From positions 5,413 through 69,412 of the forward strand of contig NZ_JAGGKC010000021.1 of NCBI RefSeq assembly GCF_017873395.1: a DNA stretch of 64,000 bases, read 5' to 3'. A model generated the notes under the pieces. The model was not told the DNA's origin and did no database searches. It saw only the letters and a program-made list of their open reading frames with translations. Shown in pieces: positions 42,402 through 50,226 of the stretch (position 1 is the first letter of the stretch; every line of letters begins with the position of its first letter). The stretch is from Youngiibacter multivorans. GTDB taxonomy: Bacteria; Bacillota; Clostridia; Clostridiales; Clostridiaceae. The translations under genes and the position numbers were made by a program.

Positions 42402-42496
42402 CTCATCTCCCGGCCATAACCGCTGGATTTGGCACCACGCCTAAAGGCAGGTTGCCGGATTTCATAGGGCCAGTTCCCTCCATCGCTCTCGATAAG
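42402..42496 (-). ncRNA. SAM-I (S-box) riboswitch
   Basis: On the minus strand the aptamer runs from CTTATCGAGAGC through GATGGAGGGA, ACTGGCCCTATGAA and CCGGCAACC to GGTGCCAAATCC and closes with GATGAG, which pairs with the opening CTTATC (P1). These are the invariant S-box blocks in order. High S-adenosylmethionine should favour the terminator at 42362-42388 and shut off metF and downstream genes. Confidence 0.95.
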
Positions 42497-42533
42497 CAGA
42501 CATCTGTCCGCGTCAAGTATATGTTTTTACAAG

Positions 42534-42563
42534 ATTATATACAAATTGTTCATACCCTGTCAA
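42534..42563 (-). promoter_or_regulatory. Sigma-A promoter of the met operon
   Basis: TTGACA (42558-42563), 18-base spacer, TATAAT (42534-42539) on the minus strand. The -35 lies inside the 3' end of aroK. Confidence 0.8.
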
Positions 42564-43044
42564 GAATATTGACAGCATTCTTCAAGGTTTCGTCCGGATT
42601 GCCTGAATTGTCCAGGACTATGTCGGCATAGCTTCTGTAAAGGGAGATCCTTTCCTCATATAGCCTCCTGATGCGGCTGGCGTCATCCTTTAGAAGCGGT
42701 CTGCCGGAAAAATCCGTTCTCTTCATTATCGTATCTACCGGAGTATCCAGGAATACGACCTTTCCGCTGCCCTTGAGAAGTGTTATTCCACCCTGTCTCA
42801 AGACCGCACCACCGCCAGTTGATATCACGGTATTCTCAAGAAGAGACGCCTTCATACAGACTTCTTCCTCCAGGTCCCTGAAATAGCTCTCGCCTGATTC
42901 CCTGAAAATGTCGGTTATGCTCCGTCCTGTCTCCTCCTCGATTATGCAGTCGAGGTCCCGAAAGTCCATTTCAAGAGCCAGTGCAAGACTTTTTCCGATC
43001 GTTGTCTTCCCGCTGCCAGGCATTCCTATCAATATGATGTTCAT
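42550..43044 (-). CDS. aroK: Shikimate kinase
   Basis: 164 residues. NIILIGMPGSGKTTIGKSLA is Walker A, DLDCIIEEETGRSI carries the shikimate-binding Asp, FRDLEEEVCMKA and STGGGAVLR are family motifs, and FLDTPVDTIMKR with GRPLL lines the lid. It phosphorylates shikimate at O3. It is the last gene of the aromatic operon; no terminator is visible before the met promoter. Confidence 0.94.
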   Translation of the reverse strand: MNIILIGMPGSGKTTIGKSLALALEMDFRDLDCIIEEETGRSITDIFRESGESYFRDLEEEVCMKASLLENTVISTGGGAVLRQGGITLLKGSGKVVFLDTPVDTIMKRTDFSGRPLLKDDASRIRRLYEERISLYRSYADIVLDNSGNPDETLKNAVNILDRV

Positions 43045-43049
43045 ACTTT

Positions 43050-44207
43050 TCAGGCACCCCCGTCGGCCTTGTAGCTTCCGAGTATCCTGAAGCTTTCGCT
43101 GTTTTCAATAAGCTCCGCCACAACATCATCCATGTTCCCGTAGGCAAGGCTTCCTGTGAAGTCCGTAAAGAACCTGTATTCCCAGCCCTTTCCCGCAACA
43201 GGCCTGGATTCTATCTTAAGGAGGTTCAGGCCCCTTGATGTGAAGCAGGAGAGCATCCTGTGGAGGCTGCCGACTTCATGCCTAAGGGTGAACATGACAC
43301 TTATCTTGTCGCTGCCCTTCCTTGATTCCATGGCCTTGGACACTATAACGAACCTGGTGTGGTTGTGCTCGTTGGAATTTATCCCTTCTGAAAGAATTGA
43401 GAGCCCGTATATCTCTGCTGCCCGCCTGCTTGCTATTGCAGCCTTTGACACATCCTTGGACTCAGCGACTTTCTTTGCGCTTTCTGCAGTGTTTTCCATG
43501 ATATTGCGCCGCCACGCAGGATGCTTCGCAAGGAAGCCCTCTGACTGAAGGAATCCCTGCTCGTGGGAATATACGTCCGACAGGGTATCGAGACTTGCTC
43601 CCTCTGGTGCCATGAGACAGTGTCCTATCCTAATGGTCTTCTCTCCTACCATGTAGCAGTTGTATTTAGACATAAGGTCGAAAACCTGCACAATCGAACC
43701 CGTTGAATTGTTCTCGATAGGCAGGACTCCGTAGTCCGCTTCTCCTCTGTCCAAAGTCTTGAACACATCCTCGAAGGTCGTCACGTTTGACTTTTTGACA
43801 GACTCACCGAAGAAGTTTATGCAGGCTTCCTCACCGTACGCTCCGGGCTGTCCCTGATAAACCACGGAAGGGTCAGGTATCTCGTCACGCATGGCTTCCA
43901 TGGCAGACTTGTATGCGTTGTAATCCGGATGTACACCAGGTCCCATGAGCATGTGCTGTTCATGCCTGCTGTGGCTCATGAGAAGCTCAAAGAATCTGGT
44001 TGCTCCTGATTCAAGACCTGTTCCTTTTACTTTATCTATCTTCTCCTCAAGCAGCAGCTTCTCCCTTTCAGGGTCGAATACCTGCATACCCCTTACCTTC
44101 TTGTATTCACCTATCCTCTTTGCTACATCCATACGCCTGGCGTAAAGGTCGAGAAGCTTTTCATCTATTTCGTCTATTTCACTTCGCATAGCCTTGAGTT
44201 CATCCAA
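43050..44207 (-). CDS. pheA: Bifunctional chorismate mutase/prephenate dehydratase
   Basis: About 385 residues. An AroQ chorismate mutase domain (about 1-90; IDEIDEKLLDLYARRMDVAKRIGEYK) is followed by prephenate dehydratase (about 110-290; YQGQPGAYGEEAC, ENNSTGSI, NHTRFVIVSK) and an ACT domain (about 300-380; LHRMLSCFTSRGLNLLKIESRP) for phenylalanine feedback. It converts chorismate to phenylpyruvate. A GTG at 44214-44216 abuts GGAGG, so the TTG at 44205-44207, 8 bases away, is preferred. It ends in the aromatic operon before aroK. Confidence 0.94.
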   Translation of the reverse strand: MDELKAMRSEIDEIDEKLLDLYARRMDVAKRIGEYKKVRGMQVFDPEREKLLLEEKIDKVKGTGLESGATRFFELLMSHSRHEQHMLMGPGVHPDYNAYKSAMEAMRDEIPDPSVVYQGQPGAYGEEACINFFGESVKKSNVTTFEDVFKTLDRGEADYGVLPIENNSTGSIVQVFDLMSKYNCYMVGEKTIRIGHCLMAPEGASLDTLSDVYSHEQGFLQSEGFLAKHPAWRRNIMENTAESAKKVAESKDVSKAAIASRRAAEIYGLSILSEGINSNEHNHTRFVIVSKAMESRKGSDKISVMFTLRHEVGSLHRMLSCFTSRGLNLLKIESRPVAGKGWEYRFFTDFTGSLAYGNMDDVVAELIENSESFRILGSYKADGGA

Positions 44208-44219
44208 TGCATCCACCTC

Positions 44220-45272
44220 CTAAAGTCCCAGCACCTCACAGATTGCAAGCGCCGCTGCTGCCTCGATAACCGGTACAGCCCGGTGCACTATGCACGGGTC
44301 GTGCCTTCCTTCAATGGCAATTTCCGAGTCCTCCAAAGTCTTCATGTTCATTGTCTTCTGGGGAAGACCTATGGAGGATGTGGGCTTTATGACAACCGAG
44401 AAAACCACAGGCATGCCGTTGGTTATGCCTCCGTTGATTCCACCGTTGTTGTTGGTGGAAGTGATTACCTTGCCGTCCCTGTACAGGAACTGGTCGTTAG
44501 CCTCGCTCCCCTTCATCCTCGCCATATCGAACCCGGTGCCGAATTCTATTCCCTTGACCGCCGGTACTGCAAACATACTGAGTGAAAGAAGGCTCTCAAC
44601 GCTGTCTCTGCCCGGAGTACCCTTACCTGCCGGAAGGCCGTCTATGACGCACTCGATTATCCCGCCGACTGAATCATGTTCATCCTTAGCTTTTCTTATC
44701 GCTTCCTTCATAAGCTCGCCTTTTGCGTCATCAACTACAGGAAATCCCTTGTCTGCGACACCCTGAAGTATTGACGGGTCAGCTTCAGTGAGCCTTGATG
44801 GAATATCCTCAATTCCTGCTATCTCCCTGATCCTTGCCCTGACGGTTATTCCTGACTCCTTAAGCATAAGCTTTGCAACTGCTCCTGCAAATACCAGAGG
44901 AGCCGTTATCCTTCCTGAGAAGTGGCCGCTGCCCCTGTGGTCGTTGAAGCCCTGATACCTTATGTAACCTGAATAATCGGCATGACCGGGTCTCGCAAGT
45001 ACCTTCATGGCTTCGTAGTCGCGTGAACGGGTATCGCTGTTCTCTATGATTCCACAGAGAGGTGTTCCGGTCGCCCTGCCCTCGAATACCCCTGAAAGGA
45101 TCTTGACTGAGTCAGCTTCCTTCCTAGGCGTAGACAGGTCGTTCTGACCAGGCTTTCTCCTGTCCATCTCTTTCGATATGAAGTCCATGTCCATTGCAAG
45201 GCCTGGTCTGACGCCCTCCAGCACCACTCCAATTGCAGGACCATGGCTCTCCCCGAATATCATATGCTTCAT
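44220..45272 (-). CDS. aroC: Chorismate synthase
   Basis: 350 residues. FGESHGPAIGVVLEGV, RRKPGQNDLSTPRKEAD, GRITAPLVFAGAVAKL, the FMN-binding STNNNGGINGGITNGMPVVF and the C-terminal GRHDPCIVHRAVPVIEA are present. It forms chorismate from EPSP (5-enolpyruvylshikimate-3-phosphate). The ATG overlaps the aroB stop, GGGGGG lies 7 bases upstream, and an in-frame stop two codons before it rules out a longer form. The N-terminus is therefore about eight residues shorter than usual, lacking the first beta-strand residues before FGESHG. No EPSP synthase gene is in the window. Confidence 0.94.
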   Translation of the reverse strand: MKHMIFGESHGPAIGVVLEGVRPGLAMDMDFISKEMDRRKPGQNDLSTPRKEADSVKILSGVFEGRATGTPLCGIIENSDTRSRDYEAMKVLARPGHADYSGYIRYQGFNDHRGSGHFSGRITAPLVFAGAVAKLMLKESGITVRARIREIAGIEDIPSRLTEADPSILQGVADKGFPVVDDAKGELMKEAIRKAKDEHDSVGGIIECVIDGLPAGKGTPGRDSVESLLSLSMFAVPAVKGIEFGTGFDMARMKGSEANDQFLYRDGKVITSTNNNGGINGGITNGMPVVFSVVIKPTSSIGLPQKTMNMKTLEDSEIAIEGRHDPCIVHRAVPVIEAAAALAICEVLGL

Positions 45273-46342
45273 GCTTCAACCCCCCTGATGAGCCCGATAA
45301 GTCTCAAAGTATCCATTTTCCTTATGACTGCCTTTCCGATATCCTCAATGAATATCAGGTTTATCTCCCTGCCCTCTGCCTTTTTGTCAATGCCAACAGC
45401 CTGGGAGTACTCCTCAAGTCCGATTTCAATGGAATCCGGCAGGCCATAAGTTCTGATAAGGTCTCTTATCTCATCAGAGCAGCCCTTCCTGGTTATTCCA
45501 ATCTCTTCCCCGATTTTTGCTATCTTCACCATGCCTGCAGCTACCGCCTCGCCATGGGTATATCTTGAGTATCCGCCTGATTTTTCATATGCATGACCAA
45601 GCGTGTGCCCGAAGTTAAGGACCATCCTGCCGCCCTCATCCTTCTCGTCTCCTTCGACTATCCTTCTCTTGATGTCGACGCAGGTATAAACTACATCCTC
45701 AATCTCGGACATTATGCCTGTTCTTCCGCCTAAGGCAGAGAGTCTTCTGAAAAGATCCGCATCCTCTATGGCACCATACTTGATGACTTCTGCCATTCCA
45801 TCCGAGAATACCCTGTCAGGTAGAGTATCCAGGCAGTCGGTATCTATTACCACAGCCTTTGGCTGATGGAAGGCTCCCGCAAGGTTCTTTCCTGCGTTAA
45901 GGTTTACCGCTACCTTTCCTCCCACGGAGCTGTCAACCTGTGACAGGAGAGTGGTTGGAATCTGAACGAAATCTACGCCGCGAAGCACTGTTGCAGCTGC
46001 AAAGCCTGCAAGGTCGCCTACCACTCCGCCGCCAAGGGCAACGATGATGTCCTTCCTGGTAAGGCCTCCGTCAAGAAGCTTCTCGCAAACCTCTGAGTAG
46101 ACCTCCATGGACTTGCTGCCTTCTCCCGGTGATACGACAACAGTGAAGCAGTCGAAGCCTGCTTCCTTAAGGCTTTTCCTGACCCTTCCGCCATAAATTG
46201 AATCAACATTAGAGTCTGTTATGACAGCTGCCTTCTTTCCTCGTGCAACAGACCTTACAGTCTCGCCGGCAGTTTCAAGGATTCCAGAGCCTATTTCAAT
46301 CCTGTATTCTTTTCCTGGCAGTCTAACTTCTAGCGTCTTCAA
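45269..46342 (-). CDS. aroB: 3-dehydroquinate synthase
   Basis: 357 residues. NAD-binding and catalytic motifs include GEGSKSMEVYSEVCEKLLDGGLTRKDIIVALGGGVVGDLAGFAAA (read in parts), KAVVIDTDCLDTLP, and the metal-binding NFGHTLGHAYEKSGGYSRYTHGEAVAAGM. It converts DAHP to 3-dehydroquinate. It begins with TTG, 7 bases from GGAGG, 11 bases after aroF, and its stop overlaps the aroC start. Confidence 0.95.
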   Translation of the reverse strand: MKTLEVRLPGKEYRIEIGSGILETAGETVRSVARGKKAAVITDSNVDSIYGGRVRKSLKEAGFDCFTVVVSPGEGSKSMEVYSEVCEKLLDGGLTRKDIIVALGGGVVGDLAGFAAATVLRGVDFVQIPTTLLSQVDSSVGGKVAVNLNAGKNLAGAFHQPKAVVIDTDCLDTLPDRVFSDGMAEVIKYGAIEDADLFRRLSALGGRTGIMSEIEDVVYTCVDIKRRIVEGDEKDEGGRMVLNFGHTLGHAYEKSGGYSRYTHGEAVAAGMVKIAKIGEEIGITRKGCSDEIRDLIRTYGLPDSIEIGLEEYSQAVGIDKKAEGREINLIFIEDIGKAVIRKMDTLRLIGLIRGVEA

Positions 46343-46353
46343 GCTAAAGCCTC

Positions 46354-47367
46354 CTACATTCCGGGATGGAAAGCCTGTACCAAAGGGAAAGACTTCTTCA
46401 TGAAATCGTCGAACTGCTTGGGATTGAGGCTCTGCTGTCCGTCAGAAAGCGCATGCTGCGGGTCGTTGTGAACCTCTATCATGAGGCCGTCAGCTCCTGC
46501 CGCTATTGCAGCCAGGGCAAGGGATTCTACCATCCAGCTCATTCCTCCGGCATGGGAGGGATCGACTATTATAGGGAGATGGCTCATCTTCTTAATTGCA
46601 GGAATGGCGCTTATATCCAAAGTGTTTCTTGTATAGTTCTCGAAGGTCCTTATCCCTCTTTCGCAAAGGATGACATTGTTGTTTCCTCCGGCCATTATGT
46701 ACTCAGCGGACATGACCCACTCCTCATAGCTGTTGGAAAGTCCTCTCTTGAGGACAACAGGCCTTGACATCTTTCCGACTTCCTTAAGAAGGTCGAAGTT
46801 CTGCATGTTCCTTGCTCCTATCTGTATGACATCTACCTTTTCCTCGAAGATCTCGCATAGCTTCGGGGACATCAGTTCGCTTACTATCGGAAGACCTGTT
46901 TCAGCCTTGGCCTTAATGAGAAGGTCCAGTCCCTCAACTTCAAGTCCCTGGAAGGAGTAAGGCGAGGTCCTTGGCTTGTAGGCTCCGCCTCTAAGCATCT
47001 TGGCTCCTGAAGCCTTCACCGACCTTGCGACTGATATGATCTGGCTTTCGCTTTCAACGGAGCATGGCCCTGCGATTACCGCGAAATGTCCTCCACCTAT
47101 CTTCACACCATCGACATCCACTATAGTAGACTCCGGATGGAACTTCCTGTTTGCAAGCTTGTATGGCTCCTGTACTCTCAGTACCTTTTCCACATGGTCC
47201 ATAAGCTCCAGGGCTCCGAGGTCAAGTGACTTCGTATCTCCTATAAGCCCAAGTATAGAGCAGCCTATGCCGTTTGTTACTCCAACACGGAATCCCATGT
47301 CATTGAATTCCTCAACCATCGCGTTAATGTCCTCAAGGCTTGTTCCCTGCTTCAATATCAATACCAT
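46354..47367 (-). CDS. aroF: 3-deoxy-7-phosphoheptulonate (DAHP) synthase, AroF/PheH type
   Basis: 337 residues. An N-terminal ferredoxin-like regulatory domain (about 1-70; LILKQGTSLEDINAMVEEFN) precedes the catalytic barrel with GPCSVESE, GAYKPRTSPYSFQGL, QIGARNMQNF, KRGLSNSYEEW, CERGIRTFE and the metal/His site PSHAGG. This is the type I-beta enzyme of Firmicutes that starts the shikimate pathway. Feedback by phenylalanine or tyrosine through the N-terminal domain is likely. It is the first enzyme gene of the operon, downstream of an aromatic-rich leader. Confidence 0.94.
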   Translation of the reverse strand: MVLILKQGTSLEDINAMVEEFNDMGFRVGVTNGIGCSILGLIGDTKSLDLGALELMDHVEKVLRVQEPYKLANRKFHPESTIVDVDGVKIGGGHFAVIAGPCSVESESQIISVARSVKASGAKMLRGGAYKPRTSPYSFQGLEVEGLDLLIKAKAETGLPIVSELMSPKLCEIFEEKVDVIQIGARNMQNFDLLKEVGKMSRPVVLKRGLSNSYEEWVMSAEYIMAGGNNNVILCERGIRTFENYTRNTLDISAIPAIKKMSHLPIIVDPSHAGGMSWMVESLALAAIAAGADGLMIEVHNDPQHALSDGQQSLNPKQFDDFMKKSFPLVQAFHPGM

Positions 47368-47419
47368 TATTAATTCTCCCCTTATTCTTCAAATTTTGAA
47401 TGTTCGCCGACTCCAGTCT

Positions 47420-47530
47420 TTAGCCAAATATCCTGGGCGGCTTGTATATGCCCCTTGAAAACGCATAGCCAAAAAAGGCGTACGTTACCTTTCTGTTATC
47501 TGATAAAAAATGCACTATACCTTCTGCCAT
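47420..47530 (-). CDS. Aromatic-rich 36-residue leader ORF upstream of aroF
   Basis: ATG at 47528-47530 with AAAAGGAGG ahead. The peptide contains VTYAFFGYAFSRGIYK and a Phe near its end: eight Phe/Tyr residues in 36. It does not look like a membrane or secreted protein. It is placed between the hairpins at 47563-47618 and aroF. It may be a second leader peptide whose translation sensing charged tRNA-Phe or tRNA-Tyr links to aroF expression, or a small coupled protein. No homologue is recognised. Confidence 0.5.
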   Translation of the reverse strand: MAEGIVHFLSDNRKVTYAFFGYAFSRGIYKPPRIFG

Positions 47531-47562
47531 GCAGCTTCCTCCTTTTCCATATTAAAATGCAC

Positions 47563-47593
47563 GAGGCCCCATTGCATAATACAATGAGGCCTC
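47563..47593 (-). terminator. Candidate attenuator terminator hairpin (aro leader)
   Basis: GAGGCC-T-CATTG pairs with CAATG-G-GGCCTC, a 12-base stem with one wobble and a 7-base loop. On the minus strand GTGCATTTTAAT follows, so the T run is delayed and weak. It follows directly on another hairpin at 47594-47618. Confidence 0.5.
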
Positions 47594-47618
47594 TGCCCCT
47601 TCCGCTCATGGAAGGGCA
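47594..47618 (-). promoter_or_regulatory. Second hairpin in the aro leader
   Basis: On the minus strand TGCCCTTCC pairs with GGAAGGGGCA (one bulge) around a 6-base loop. It directly precedes the hairpin at 47563-47593. Confidence 0.55.
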
Positions 47619-47625
47619 TCTATGC

Positions 47626-47686
47626 TTATGGTCCGTCTGTCAGACCCTCATCGTATTTTCACCATCAAAACCAGCCCAGACCATAA
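47626..47686 (-). promoter_or_regulatory. Long-range pairing between ORF1 codons and the segment after its stop
   Basis: On the minus strand TTATGGTCTG (47677-47686, within Tyr-Phe-Met-Val-Trp codons of the first leader ORF) pairs with CGGACCATAA (47626-47635) just after the stop, ten pairs with one wobble. This is the arrangement of a 1:2 pause hairpin in classic attenuators. Confidence 0.45.
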
Positions 47687-47744
47687 AATAGCCAAGGCTG
47701 AATATAAAGGCGAAAAATACTGAGGGACTTGCTAAACGTCTCAT
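47640..47744 (-). CDS. Phe-rich 34-residue leader peptide ORF of the aro operon
   Basis: ATG at 47742-47744, 8 bases from GGAG, about 20 bases after the predicted transcription start. Residues 9-26 read VFFAFIFSLGYFMVWAGF: six Phe, one Tyr and one Trp within 17 positions. Its stop overlaps the region of hairpins before aroF. The gene product may have no function beyond sensing charged tRNA-Phe by ribosome stalling, as in pheL leaders. A small membrane protein is the alternative, since residues 9-25 are hydrophobic. Confidence 0.55.
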   Translation of the reverse strand: MRRLASPSVFFAFIFSLGYFMVWAGFDGENTMRV

Positions 47745-47772
47745 GTGCATCACTCCAAATGTGGTTTATCCC

Positions 47773-47801
47773 ATTATAGTTTCCTTATTCGGAAAATTCA
47801 A
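47773..47801 (-). promoter_or_regulatory. Sigma-A promoter of the aro operon leader
   Basis: TTGAAT (47796-47801), exactly 17 bases, TATAAT (47773-47778) on the minus strand. It places the transcript start about 20 bases before the Phe-rich leader ORF. Confidence 0.8.
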
Positions 47802-47947
47802 CACATTTCTTTGCCTGAACGTAAATAATACGAAAAATATGATGACAATCACGCAAATCCTTCGTGAATGTTATCACGGTGCCTTAGTGCTGGTAAATAT
47901 CACGTACAATAAAACATTGAACTACACAACCTTTTACGATTAGGAAC
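47802..47947. other. AT-rich intergenic stretch upstream of the aro promoter
   Basis: About 145 bases with no ORF on either strand that has a ribosome site. No T-box core (AGGGTGG) was seen here or in the leader. Confidence 0.4.
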
Positions 47948-47979
47948 AAAAATCTCCCCGATGCTTCGGGGAGATTTTT
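47948..47979. terminator. Bidirectional terminator
   Basis: AAAAATCTCCCCGA and TCGGGGAGATTTTT form a 14-base stem with T runs on both strands. It ends the 90-residue gene on the minus strand. Confidence 0.88.
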
Positions 47980-47987
47980 ATGGATCC

Positions 47988-48260
47988 CTATCCTCTTTTC
48001 CTTAGCCTGGTCCATAAGGCCTTGATCCTATCAGTGCCGTATATGAGCACAGCGCAGCCAATCGCAGCTACGATGGCGAGAACCAGGAATGCGGTGGCTA
48101 TGAGTTCAAGCTCCACTACAGAAGACGTTGAGCCAAGCTCCATAAACAGATACCTTATAACAATATTTCCGTCAGGTACCGAATCAAGGTATGTGACATA
48201 CCTTTCCATAAGCGACAAGGATAAAAGACCGAGTATGATTCCAAAAAAATTCTTAAGCAT
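47988..48260 (-). CDS. Small membrane protein of unknown function
   Basis: 90 residues with two predicted membrane helices (about 4-20 and 48-72) and a basic C-terminus (DRIKALWTRLRKRG). The loop between the helices contains a short acidic stretch. No family is recognised. GGAGATGG lies ahead of its ATG. The gene is isolated between a terminator and the divergently transcribed tRNA gene. Confidence 0.6.
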   Translation of the reverse strand: MLKNFFGIILGLLSLSLMERYVTYLDSVPDGNIVIRYLFMELGSTSSVVELELIATAFLVLAIVAAIGCAVLIYGTDRIKALWTRLRKRG

Positions 48261-48399
48261 TTTCCCATCTCCTTACCGACCTATATTATTCCTGCTTAAG
48301 CCTGAAATCAATAGCAAATTGAAATTTTGAAAATGACAACGCTTACCTGAGCAGAGCCTGTTCCAGGGCATTTGCTGACCTGCTATTTGGTCAAAAAAG

Positions 48400-48428
48400 T
48401 TGACGAAAGAAGCCTGAGGCCATATAAT
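48400..48428 (+). promoter_or_regulatory. Sigma-A promoter of tRNA-Pro
   Basis: TTGACG (48400-48405), 17 bases, TATAAT (48423-48428), 12 bases before the tRNA. Confidence 0.85.
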
Positions 48429-48440
48429 AATATTTGTCGT

Positions 48441-48515
48441 CGGGGTGTAGCGCAGGGGTAGCGTACTTGACTGGGGGTCAAGGGGTCGCAAGTTCAAATC
48501 TTGTCACTCCGACCA
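48441..48515 (+). tRNA. tRNA-Pro (anticodon GGG)
   Basis: The cloverleaf folds with acceptor CGGGGTG/CACTCCG, anticodon stem CTTGA/TCAAG around loop CTGGGGG (anticodon GGG), and T arm AAGTTCAAATCTTG. CCA is encoded at 48513-48515. A promoter precedes and a terminator follows, so it is a single-gene transcript. Confidence 0.93.
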
Positions 48516-48522
48516 TGACATG

Positions 48523-48550
48523 AAAAAACAGCCTAAATTGGCTGTTTTTT
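48523..48550 (+). terminator. Terminator of tRNA-Pro
   Basis: AAAAAACAGCC and GGCTGTTTTTT form the stem, with a 6-base loop and a six-T tail. Confidence 0.9.
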
Positions 48551-48595
48551 CATGTCCTTTTTTATTTCGGTTCAATCTGCAATCGGACAGCTTTC

Positions 48596-48832
48596 CTATC
48601 TTCCGATAAGGTGCAGTGCATTTTCAAGGTCTTTCTTATGTACATAGACATAGTATGTCTTAAGAAGGTCCGGGTCTGTTCCGAAGGTTCCAGTCCTACC
48701 CCTGCCCTCGATATTGCTCACCACCCTGTAAGTACGATATATCCCGTTTGAAGCCAGGTCATCCATAACTCTGTTGAAATCCCTCATGCTGGCTCCCACG
48801 AACACTTCTCTTTTGTTCCAGAACATGATCAT
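48596..48832 (-). CDS. Hypothetical 78-residue protein
   Basis: Residues such as REVFVGASMRDFNRVMDDLASNGIYRTYRVV and LLKTYYVYVHKKDLENALHLIGR suggest a small ferredoxin-like alpha/beta fold of the kind found in DUF2007-like signal transducing proteins, but the similarity is weak. No cysteine or signal sequence is present. The start overlaps the end of the symporter gene by four bases, so it is coupled to it. Its function is unknown. Confidence 0.6.
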   Translation of the reverse strand: MIMFWNKREVFVGASMRDFNRVMDDLASNGIYRTYRVVSNIEGRGRTGTFGTDPDLLKTYYVYVHKKDLENALHLIGR

Positions 48833-50226
48833 CTGTCTTCCTCCACTTCTGCAGTAATTACAGCCTTTGCCTTCCTTGTCATGAATACATGAAGCAGTCC
48901 CATGTATATTATCATGAGGCCAAGAGTCATGAACGCCATGCCTGAAGACCTTGGTGCGAGACCGATGAGTATGAGCATGGGGGCACCGAAAATAATGGCG
49001 AAGCTGCTTCCTCCTACAAGGTTGTTTGCTGCTGGCGTATCGAAATAGGGATCCATTTCCCTTAATAGAAGTATCCCTGAGCTTATGGTTCCTGTCATCA
49101 TCCCGTACATCCCAAGCATTCCTTCGTTTTCATAGCCAGGATAGATCTTTTTGCTCATCCAGATGAGGTAATAAAGGGTGATTATTGCACCTGAAAGCGA
49201 CATGAGGATGAATGGCAGCCATAGTCCGGAGAGGTCCATTATGTCAATTGACCCTATACCCGCCACGATCATAAGATCGAACGCCATACCTGAAATCCTT
49301 GAGAGCAGATAGCTGTTCTGGTATTGGAGCCTTATTACCTTCCTCTGCTGCAGCTTCTTCATGATTGTCTTCAGGAGTATTGCAAGTGCTGATCCGACTA
49401 TGAAGTTGAAGCCCCAGAGAAGCGATGAAAGTGTTGCGCCTAATGAACCTGAAAGATTTCCAAGTAAAGAGACAAGACCCCTTGTAACAAGGTATGTTGC
49501 CAGGTAAACAAGAAATACCAGGGCAATCTGCACAGAAAACCTGTCAATGGATTCAGAGATGGGCATCTCGTTGTCGTCCTGGAACATCTCTATTGTAACT
49601 GACCCTGATATCTCCTCGTAGGTCTGCCTTTTGAATACTCCCTTCCTGACCAGCAGGTTGAGATATATTATCCCTACGATGCAGGCTGAAAGATAGCCTG
49701 CTGCGGCAAGGGACAATCCGAATGACCTTCCTCCTGCAAAGCCCAATGCCTCATATGTGGTTCCAACGTTGTTCGCCTGTCCGGGACCCTGTCCATAGCC
49801 CATCGGAAGTAGGATTCCAGCTGCCTTGAACATCCCAGGCATGACTGTATAGGAAAGTCCGAGTGAAATGACAAGTCCTATTATTCCCTGAATCAGATAT
49901 GAGCTTACTATGAGCGCTCCTGTCTTGGGCATCTCTGAAGCACCCTTCCCTTTGGTGTCGTCAGCAACCCTCAGTGACAAGGCTATGAACCCTATCGCTA
50001 TCCCGTGATATGTGATCATTTCAAGGATTCCGGACTCGATCCCCAGAACCCTGGTGCCCCTTAGAATAAGCAGAATGAAGCCTGCAAGCACTGCAGTAGG
50101 CATGAGAGTGTTCCTTATTAGCGTTACCTTCTGTCTAAGTATATTGGATAAAAGTAGTATTCCGGATATTATTCCAAGCTGGACCGTAAAATTCCAGAGT
50201 CCTGCATTTGCCGATGAGAAATCCAC
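48829..50226 (-). CDS. Sodium/glutamate symporter (GltS)-like membrane protein
   Basis: 465 residues from GTG at 50224-50226, which follows GAGGGAGGG by 7 bases; the longer frame overlaps the acyltransferase end. About ten to twelve membrane helices are evident. GYGQGPGQANNVGTTYEALGFAGGRSFGLSLAAAGYL contains the Gly-rich re-entrant loop of the ESS/GltS family, and a second loop near MYGMMTGTISSGILLLREMDP is the mirrored repeat. It probably imports glutamate or a related carboxylate with Na+. The start overlaps the acyltransferase stop by one base, so the two genes and the 78-residue gene form a unit. Confidence 0.8.
   Translation of the reverse strand: MDFSSANAGLWNFTVQLGIISGILLLSNILRQKVTLIRNTLMPTAVLAGFILLILRGTRVLGIESGILEMITYHGIAIGFIALSLRVADDTKGKGASEMPKTGALIVSSYLIQGIIGLVISLGLSYTVMPGMFKAAGILLPMGYGQGPGQANNVGTTYEALGFAGGRSFGLSLAAAGYLSACIVGIIYLNLLVRKGVFKRQTYEEISGSVTIEMFQDDNEMPISESIDRFSVQIALVFLVYLATYLVTRGLVSLLGNLSGSLGATLSSLLWGFNFIVGSALAILLKTIMKKLQQRKVIRLQYQNSYLLSRISGMAFDLMIVAGIGSIDIMDLSGLWLPFILMSLSGAIITLYYLIWMSKKIYPGYENEGMLGMYGMMTGTISSGILLLREMDPYFDTPAANNLVGGSSFAIIFGAPMLILIGLAPRSSGMAFMTLGLMIIYMGLLHVFMTRKAKAVITAEVEEDR

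Noticed and set aside
47368..47990. T-box riboswitch upstream of aroF
   Set aside because: No AGGGTGG-type core or specifier structure is visible; leader ORFs are a better fit.
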